Part shown: positions 57,275 through 64,000 of the stretch, piece after piece | Numbering within the stretch: the stretch's first letter is position 1 | Layout of the letters: every line of letters starts with the position of its first letter | Source of the DNA: Puccinia triticina | Taxonomy: Eukaryota; Basidiomycota; Pucciniomycetes; Pucciniales; Pucciniaceae | Assembly: GCF_026914185.1 (NCBI RefSeq) | Contig: NC_070566.1 | Coordinates: 6,200,001-6,264,000 of the forward strand | Length of the DNA stretch: 64,000 bases | Reading direction: 5' to 3' | Program-made: the position numbers and the translations under genes | The notes under the pieces: generated by a model | The model's database searches: none | Seen by the model: only the letters and a program-made list of their open reading frames with translations | What the model was told of the DNA's origin: nothing

Positions 57275-58242
57275 ATACACTGCAAGAAAAACTCTAGAAA
57301 CTGCTTGCAGTTGAGATGCAAGAGCTCAAGGCAAGCTGTGCCTCATGCAAGAATCAAGCACTGGTTGATTACATGCAAATTGCATAATTTATGCAAGAGT
57401 CAGTATAAGCTCCAAAAAACTGATTACAGGCTCCAAAATACTGAGTTGATACCTGTGAAAATTCCCCTTTCATGTGCACATACCCCTTTCATGTGCACAT
57501 ACCCCTTTCATGTGCACATACCCCTTTCATGTGCACATATCCCTTTTTATGCATTCACCCCTTTCATAATGTGTACATACCCCTTTATGTGCACATACCC
57601 CTTTCATGTGCGTGTATCTCTTTCATGTGCATGTATCACTTTCACAATGTGTACATACCCCTTTCATCACGTGTTCATGAAGCTTTCATGTTTACATGTC
57701 CCCTTTGAGTTTTTCACATCCCTTCCAATACCCCTTTCATCATTCAGGTTTACATACCACTTTGATGTTAACATATCCCTTTCATGTGTAAATACCCCTT
57801 ACTGCACATACTCCTTTCATAAATACAAACCCCTTTCATGCATACATGCCCCTTTCATCATGTATAAATATCCCTTTTATGTGTTAATACACCTTCTCAC
57901 ATTCCCCTTTCATGCTTACATATTCATTTCTTATGTACATATCCCTTTCATGTGTACACACCCTTTTTCTGTTATTCTGGCTGGATTCAATGGCACATGG
58001 AGTGTTTAATAAAATAAGATAAAAGGCTGCTCAGGGGGATTCTCATTTTCAAGGTTGAACATTTGCCTCAGCCTACTGCATGATCACTACAGAATGTTCA
58101 GCATTGGGATGCTGAACAAGGTATACACTCAAGGTTCACCAGGACAGAATTTGGATGCTTGACTCAAGCTTGAGCTGAGGCTTGATTCAAGCTTGCTGCA
58201 TCTCAACTGCAAGCAGTTTCTAGAGTTTTTCTTGCAGTGATA
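57275..58242. mobile_element. CACTA-type MITE, 962 bp, inserted in the MULE gene
   Basis: Perfect 43-bp terminal inverted repeats start CACTGCAAGAAAAACTCTAG (57278-57320) and close at 58197-58239. The 3-bp target ATA is duplicated (57275-57277 and 58240-58242). The CACT(A/G)CAAGAAAA terminus and 3-bp duplication define the CACTA (EnSpm) superfamily. Without the insert and one ATA copy, the host frame reads through from RYI into AAYQSS. The interior is mostly an 18-19-bp tandem repeat. Confidence 0.93.
57463..57970. repeat. 18-19-bp minisatellite CCCCTTTCATGTGCACATA
   Basis: About 25 units; the first four are nearly identical, later ones progressively diverged. It lies inside the CACTA-type MITE. 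The frames reading through it (repeats like CTYPFHVHIPLS) are products of the repeat. Confidence 0.92.
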
Positions 58243-59103
58243 GCTGCTTATCAATCAAGCGCAGGGACAAAGAAAGGCAGAATTACTAGTTGCACCTGCC
58301 CCCACTTTTCGCGGACTGGAAGTGCATGCAAGCATATGTTCTTCCTTGCGAAAGACCAGGACTTACTAGTGGTTGAACAAGTGGCTGCGCTGATTCAAAC
58401 AGAGTATCCACAAGACCGGACAGGAGTGGAAATCAGACCAACTCATCCCATCCTGATCAAATCGGATGTTGAGGTGCTGCAGGGGGAATCAGATGTGGAG
58501 GTTTTGAATCCCACAAAGTCTCGGCAGTCACGGTACCAAACTGACAACTCGTACACAATGCCACCAGATTCTAACAATTGGGTTCCCGTTGCTTACCCAC
58601 CAGTCTCTCTGGGTTCCCTCAACAGCACAATCTCCTGCAGTGAGGTTGAGAGAATAGTCAAACTTGACAACTACTCGGCATCTTCGGCGCTAGATCGGGC
58701 TGAGGTAATAATGAAGACTAAACTCAACCTTTGCGCAATGCTACAGACAGCATCAATCAAAGATATCGACGGGTTCAGAGAAGCCTGCAAAGATATACTA
58801 AAACTGGTTGAGTTGAAATGCAAAGGAATTGCTGCCAGCAAATTCCCTCCCACTATGCCAGTCGCAGATGTTGGGCTGTTGGGGCTTGTGGAAATGGATG
58901 GCCTTCTAGTCCGTTGGCAAGATGAAGGTTTCAAGTGGTTGAAGCAAACAACCACACTCTTGAAGGACGAGCGGCACAAGAAGGAATTTGTTGGTGGTTC
59001 GACTGTGGAGTCAATTGAGATGTTCAAAAGAAAGTCGTTTGAAGTAATTGATCTAGTCGAGAAGACTTGTGCTGGCGTGAAGAAGAGGACACAGATTCGT
59101 TAA

Positions 59104-59836
59104 TGAGCTAATTTCACGGTGCAGGTGGCAATGGAGTCTGGACGGGTGGTAGGATGGTGGGAGGTACAGAGAACAGAGAAAGATGGCGAACATGGCTTCC
59201 TTATATATTAAAGCTGCTCATCACGGCAGAGTTGCACTTTGTATTATTCCCTCCTCTCTTGCCTCACGCTGTGTGGGCAGGACTCATCATCTCATCATCG
59301 CTTTTTTTTTCTGTGGTTCATCATCAATTTTGTTGTCTTCGCAACTGTCTTGATTGCTAATCTTTAGTTGTTAGGCTTTTTTTTTCTTGATTTACGTTTC
59401 ATGTTTTGCGGCTTTGACAATGAATTCATTGTAATTAACAAAGTTTTATTCAGGGGTGCCCCTGGGTGTACCTGGGGCATTGAGAGGCTCAGGGGGGAGG
59501 GAGAACGTATAAATTTAATCAGTTCCATCGGCCATTTTAGAGACAAATCATCATTTTTTACGTTACTTGGCATGATCTACATGTGGCTACATCACAGTTG
59601 GACAGAAGAGCAGACAACAAAATCAAAAGCAAGAAAAACTTGGGGTAAAACGAGGAAAACAAAAGTGAGGAGGAGGAGAAACAGTAAGACAGTCAATGAA
59701 ATGATGATTGTGGGGCTTAATTTTGTGAGGTTTTGGGCTCCGAACCCGCGCGCAAGAGGACAAGGGGCCAGGGTTCTAAACCTAACCCAACCAAGGAGAA
59801 AGGTCAGTGACCGCTCCCTAGGCGCATGCATATGCA
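59104..59836. other. Intergenic, no gene seen
   Basis: 3' flank of the MULE gene and DNA up to the copia element. A palindromic GCATGCATATGCATG lies at about 59824. No gene recognised. Confidence 0.5.
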
Positions 59837-60586
59837 TGTTGCTCCCAGACAGATGAACTAAGCTTAAGCTGATTCATCTGATCCCAACAGCCACGTCATC
59901 CGACGAAGAGCCCATCCAGACCAAGCACCGCGAACTACCCGTAAGGTAAGTATCGTGGGCTGGTTCCAGTGTAGCTAGGGCCGAGAGCTGATAGTGACAT
60001 TATCCTACAGACCCAAAGGCACCGACGCACACCTAGACCTTAACGGGTCCAGCCTCAGAGAGCGAATCACCTCGGTACCAACTGAAGGTGAGTAGCTCCT
60101 GCAGAGCCCTTGATTTCTCACTAGGTAGACGATACTGAGGTCGCTGGACTGTGTGACTTACCGCAGATCCTAGCGCACCCGACCGTCTTTCCCACCGCAT
60201 TGCCGACCGTGAAGGCGCATAGCCGCACCTGGCACAGCGTAAGAGAGATCCCTCCAGAGTCCATGTGACTCAGCGATGACAGAGAAACTGATGCAAAGCA
60301 CAGTTGTCTTTCAGTGCTACCAGCACCTATTCGATCATCGACTGAGCCCAGCTGCTTGACCGCAGCCCTTTTTCTTTTTATCTCCTATCTCCTTTTAACT
60401 AGAACCGGATAACGAACCGCTCTTAGGTAAAAACAAATCTCTATCTACTAATCTATAGTATTACAATTGTAGTTAGAGATAATATTCTAATCAGCAATAT
60501 ACTCTTAGTTGCTTGAATTCTTTTAGATTTACAGTCTCGAGTGCTTGAACTCGAACACCTCTTTACGCAACTAGGAGCGGCTCGAC
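59837..60586 (+). repeat. 5' LTR and leader of the copia element (borders uncertain)
   Basis: TGTTGCTCCC at 59837 is a plausible LTR start; it forms a stem with TTCATCTGATCCCAACA at about 59871-59887. The LTR end and primer-binding site were not recognised. A pyrimidine-rich, TATA-poor promoter-like stretch lies at 60365-60400. The segment holds three intron-like sequences. Confidence 0.45.
59946..60314 (+). other. Three consensus intron-like segments in the copia leader
   Basis: 59946-60010 (GTAAGT to CCTACAG, 65 nt), 60088-60166 (GTGAGT to CCGCAG, 79 nt) and 60239-60314 (GTAAGA to TTTCAG, 76 nt) each have good donors, acceptors and a CTGAT or TGAC-like branch site. Joining across the first two keeps one open frame (VRPKGTDAHLDL ... 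SVPTEDPSAP), which ends at a TAG before the third donor. Confidence 0.65.
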
Positions 60587-63500
60587 ATGCCCACGAGATC
60601 CAACCGGAATCAGCCTGAGCCTGTCATTGAAGCTACCGCCGCTACTTCCGACGATAAGGACTACATCAAATGTCCTATCCTCACCGGCGAAAACTTCCCC
60701 ATATGGCAGCGCAAAATCCGCAGCTACTTGAAGATCAAAAAGCTTCTTCAATGCATTCTGGAACCAATGGAAGAAGAGCCATCAGAAGACGAAGAACTCA
60801 AGTACGCCAGAGCTGCGCATATAATTGGCGGTCATGTTTCGGATACAATCTATAATCATATTATTACGGAGGAAAATGAGTCGGACGCCTACAGCATCTG
60901 GAACGAATTGACTGAGGAGTATGCTTCATCGTTGATCCTAGCCATCTACCGAGTCTGGTGCAAATGGGAGGACGTCCAATTCAACGACGACATTCCCAAG
61001 TACATAGCCGAGCTCGAATCTGTTCTTGCCGAATTCGCCTCCATGGGATTTGACGTGCCGCCAAAAATCATCAGCTGTGCAATAATTGCTCGAATCCACA
61101 AGAAACGCCCTACTTTGATGGAAACTCTGGTCAGCAACACAGAGCTACTCTCGCAGCCTCGCAAGATCATCGGCAAACTCCGTGACATTGCCCATCACGA
61201 CGCAGTTGCCGCATCAAAGGCCGCACAACTCTACGTTCAAGGCACCTCCACGGCGTTGGCAACTTCCGCAGGCAGAAGCCATGACGAATCATCTGCTCCC
61301 AGAAAAAGGAAATATCCTTCCTGCCGCGGTGGCCACAATCCAGCTGCCACTAATCACACAGAGGCTACCTGCTGGACGCTCCATCCTAAACTTTACAAGA
61401 AAACTAAAGTAGCTGGTACCGGTCTCATCACAACCGTCTCTGATCCGGAACCAGTCTCTGAACCAATCATTAGACCTTCGTTTGGCTACCTGACTGGACC
61501 AAAGAGCGAGGGCGGCAAGCCTCACACGGTTCTCGACTCCGGAGCTAGTCATCACATGTTAAATTCGCTCGACTTCTTCGGCGACACGACATCAGTCTCT
61601 ATTAGCATTGCAACGGGTAACAAGTCAGATCACCAAGAGCTCCTCGCTACCGCTAAAGGAGACGCAACCCTCACATTCTCAAACGGCGCAACAATCCTCC
61701 TTAAGGATGCACTCTATGTGCCGAACATCACCCGTAATCTGGTTTCGTTCGTGCAGCTAATGAACAACTCGGCCACCATTCTCCCTGCAAAGACTGGCTT
61801 CGAGGTTCAGATAGACAGCCTGAGCGCAATCACGGTCGATACTTCGAATCACATCTTTGAAATAGTCGGCATCCGAGATGTTCAGGACGTTCCGCAAGCA
61901 AATCTCACCGAAGCAAAAGCTGCGTCTAGCCCCAATGTGTTCGTGAAATGGCATAATTGACTAGGACATGCTAGTCGAAAACGAATTCAAACCATGGTCA
62001 ACTGCGACATCCCGAAAGAGACGACGGTGACCTGCGATGCGTGCATGAAAGGAAAAATCACAAGGACCCCTTTTTCCAGTCACTTCAAACCTGCGTTGAG
62101 ACCGCTGGAAGTCGTACATGCTGATCTCGTTGGTCCTATCAGTCCCGCTACAAACGCTGGCGCACGATATTTTCTGACTCTTGTGGATCAGTACACTGGT
62201 TACATACACACCAGCATCTTGAAGCTTAAAAACAAGGCGCAGACTGCTATTCAAGATTTCCGAACCTTCTTCGAAAAGCAGACCGGGTGTGAAATGAAAA
62301 AGCTGATCAGCGATGGAGGCGGTGAATTTGTTAACAAGGCCTTGAATGAAGTTCTCACTGAAGCCGGTATACAACACACTGTTTCCCCGCCGTACACGCC
62401 TCAGCACAACGGTTTCGCCGAGAGGGCGAATCGCACGGTCATCGAAATGACCCGGACCCAAATGATGCAAGCCAATCTTGCTCCGGAATGGTGGGCTGAA
62501 GCGGTTCGCACGGCAACGGCAATCACCAACTGCCTACCCTCGTTATCCAAGTCTAAAGCCTCACCAATGGAGCTTATGTTCAAAATAAAGCCGAACATGG
62601 GTTTCTTTCGGCCATTTGGATGCAGGGCATGGATTGTAAAGCCAAAGCAGCATTGAGAAACCAAGTTCGCCCCAATCTCCTGGGACGGAATTATGATCGG
62701 TTACGACAATGATTTCTCGGCTTACCGTATTTACTGGCCGCAAGACAAGTCATTTGTCACTACTAAGCATGCCCAGTTTGATGAGGCCGACTTTCCGCAA
62801 TGTGGAGCAGTTCGTCAAAGCCTAAACTACTACGGTGTGAACAAGCTACCGTCATTTCAATTTAGTGAACCTCTACCCTACTCTGAAGAGCAAGATGTGG
62901 AAGACCGACTTCGAAATCAACTGATGGAAGATCAAGAAGTGCGTGAAATTCAGGAAATCCTAAGCGATCGATCAACACCGTCACCGGAGGGAGATCAGGA
63001 CCAGAACGAGTCAAATCGGGGTCACTCGGATCAAGAGGATCAGGAAGAGACGGCGAGACCCAGTCGGCTAATCAAGGTTATTGGCCCAAGGCATCCAACC
63101 CTAATCTCAAGCGATATCGACGCCGCCAATATCAGGAGCTACAAGAGAAGGCAAGCCTACCTGACGAAAGCTCTTGACCCGGCGAACCATTGAGAAGCGA
63201 TGACGGCCAAAGACAGTCAGCACTGGAAGGAAGCTGAACTTAAAGAGGTGGCGAACATGAAGTCCCATCAAGCATGGATTGAACGTGCAAAGCGGGATAC
63301 CGACCGCCCAATTCCAGCAACTTGGGCTTTTCGAAAGAAACTCGGACCAGACAACCAGGTTGTCGAGTACAAGGCACGGATTTGTGCTCAGGGATTCCGT
63401 CAAATGCGGGGATTGCATTTCGGAGAGACTTACGCTCCAACGGGTCGCCCAGGATCGCTTCGTATCCTGCTATCATTTGCAGTGGACAACGACTACGAGA

Positions 63501-64000
63501 TTCACCAACTCGATGTGCGGAGCGCCTTTCTCACATGCCCGCTAAACGAGGAGGTGACTCTCCTACCTCCACCAGGTCTTGATTATCCGCCTGGCACAGT
63601 TCTCGAGCTAAGAAAGGCTGTATATGGCTTGCGCCAGGCACCTCTGGTCTGGTACAAGAGGCTATTGGTTTTCCTCAAGAAAATCGGCTTCATCATCTCG
63701 CTGGCCAATCCCTGTGTCTACTATAGGGTGAACGTTCCCGGCAAAGAGAACACCTTCCTTTATGCCCATGTGGACGACTTAATAATTATCAGCAAGAAGC
63801 CTGAGTTCTTTCGGCGGGAAATGGAGGACGAGTTCAAGATAAAGTACCCAGGAGAGGCAACCTTCCTCCTGGGGATGAACATTGAAAAGATCAACAACGG
63901 CATACATGTTAATCAAGCCCAGTACACCGAGCGTAAATTGCATGAATTCGGCTTTCAAGATCTGTACCCCGCTTCCTGCCCGTTGAACCCGAAGGTCCAC
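60587..64000 (+). pseudogene. Ty1/copia gag-pol polyprotein with three in-frame stops
   Basis: One reading frame from ATG 60587 runs to the window edge. In order: a gag-like region (GENFPIWQRKIRSYLKIKK), a degenerate Cys/His knuckle (CRGGHNPAATNHTEATC), aspartic protease (VLDSGASHHM), a GAG-pre-integrase region (LGHAS), an integrase core with D, D and E (HADLVGPI; ISDGGGEF; PQHNGFAERANR), and reverse transcriptase (TWAFRKKLGP; DVRSAFL; AVYGLRQAP; and the HVDD active-site box at about 63768). RNase H and the 3' LTR lie outside the window. The frame is interrupted only by TGA at 61958, 62654 and 63191, and is otherwise intact, so the copy is fairly young. The usual zinc-knuckle first Cys pair is incomplete. 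Confidence 0.93.

Larger units (their letters stand above)
55226..59103 (+). pseudogene. MULE-type transposase with SWIM zinc finger, disrupted
   Basis: Coding blocks: 55226-55890; about 55970-56331; 56405-56792; 56887-57170; 57233-57277; and, after an inserted element, 58240-59103. A DNA-binding-like N-terminus (FKLEFKCPRAG; GCTACYTISYHI; FWLWEHNHDPF) is followed by the MULE core (MLMIDSTHNSVSNYCFHDG; AIMSDCALAIANAV; HHWCIFHVIKAYKG; HTNNYVESWHN). After the insertion comes a SWIM finger (CTCPHFSRTGSACKHMFF) and a C-terminal tail. Introns 56332-56404, 56793-56886 and 57171-57232 are GT-AG. Defects: one base is missing in an A run near 56943-56949, which shifts the frame; a CACTA-type MITE sits before the SWIM finger; the joint between the first two blocks could not be resolved. 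This transposase family is abundant in rust genomes. Confidence 0.88.

Noticed and set aside
57305..58009. 234-residue open frame
   Set aside because: It is the 18-19-bp array inside the CACTA MITE, and starts inside the TIR region.

Overview
The window looks like nuclear DNA of a basidiomycete, most probably a rust fungus (Pucciniales, Puccinia-like). Host genes are split into many small exons by 60-150 bp GT-AG introns. Several predicted proteins have fungal orthologues (SNU23, SHB17-type phosphatase, GGC1 carrier), and the gene islands sit between long stretches of transposon debris. The species is an inference; nothing in the sequence names it. Host gene models were built by hand: introns were placed so that exon phases join and family motifs run through, and most models sum to a whole number of codons.

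Layout. 0.3-2.6 kb: decayed Ty3/gypsy chromovirus pol with the start of its 3' LTR. 2.76-4.62 kb: hAT-like terminal-inverted-repeat element filled with a palindromic minisatellite. 5.2-5.5 kb: two tRNA-like copies in a direct repeat. 7.6-9.8 kb: eight-exon membrane protein gene (-). 9.9-12.4 kb: Harbinger-type MITE, GC-hairpin repeats, and a broken helicase fragment abutting another broken ORF. 12.9-20.1 kb: gene island with a coiled-coil protein, a 97-aa membrane protein (-) divergent from SNU23 (+), and an unknown basic protein. 22.5-30.6 kb: densest host island, with a secreted Cu-only superoxide dismutase (-), a histidine-phosphatase SHB17 homologue (+), a GMC oxidoreductase (+) and the mitochondrial GTP/GDP carrier GGC1 (-). 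30.6-33.9 kb: repeats. 34.0-35.7 kb: prolyl oligopeptidase gene (-) that lacks its catalytic half. 36-49 kb: mostly repeats (minisatellites, a 42-bp perfect palindrome, hairpin repeats, TIR elements, a 34-nt poly-C run) with one two-exon unknown gene. 49.5-54.1 kb: a 7-TM membrane protein (+) and an unknown disordered protein (-). 55.2-59.1 kb: MULE transposase pseudogene split by a CACTA-type MITE. 59.8-64.0 kb: Ty1/copia element running off the window, with intron-like segments in its leader and three in-frame stops.

How the genes relate. There is no operon-like or cluster logic. SNU23 (spliceosome), GGC1 (mitochondrial nucleotide exchange) and SHB17 (carbohydrate phosphatase) are housekeeping genes. 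The SOD and GMC enzymes are oxidoreductases, and the SOD has a signal peptide. The most unusual content is in the repeats: two families of short repeats that begin with a GC-rich hairpin, recurring across the window, and several TIR elements whose interiors have been replaced by tandem repeats.
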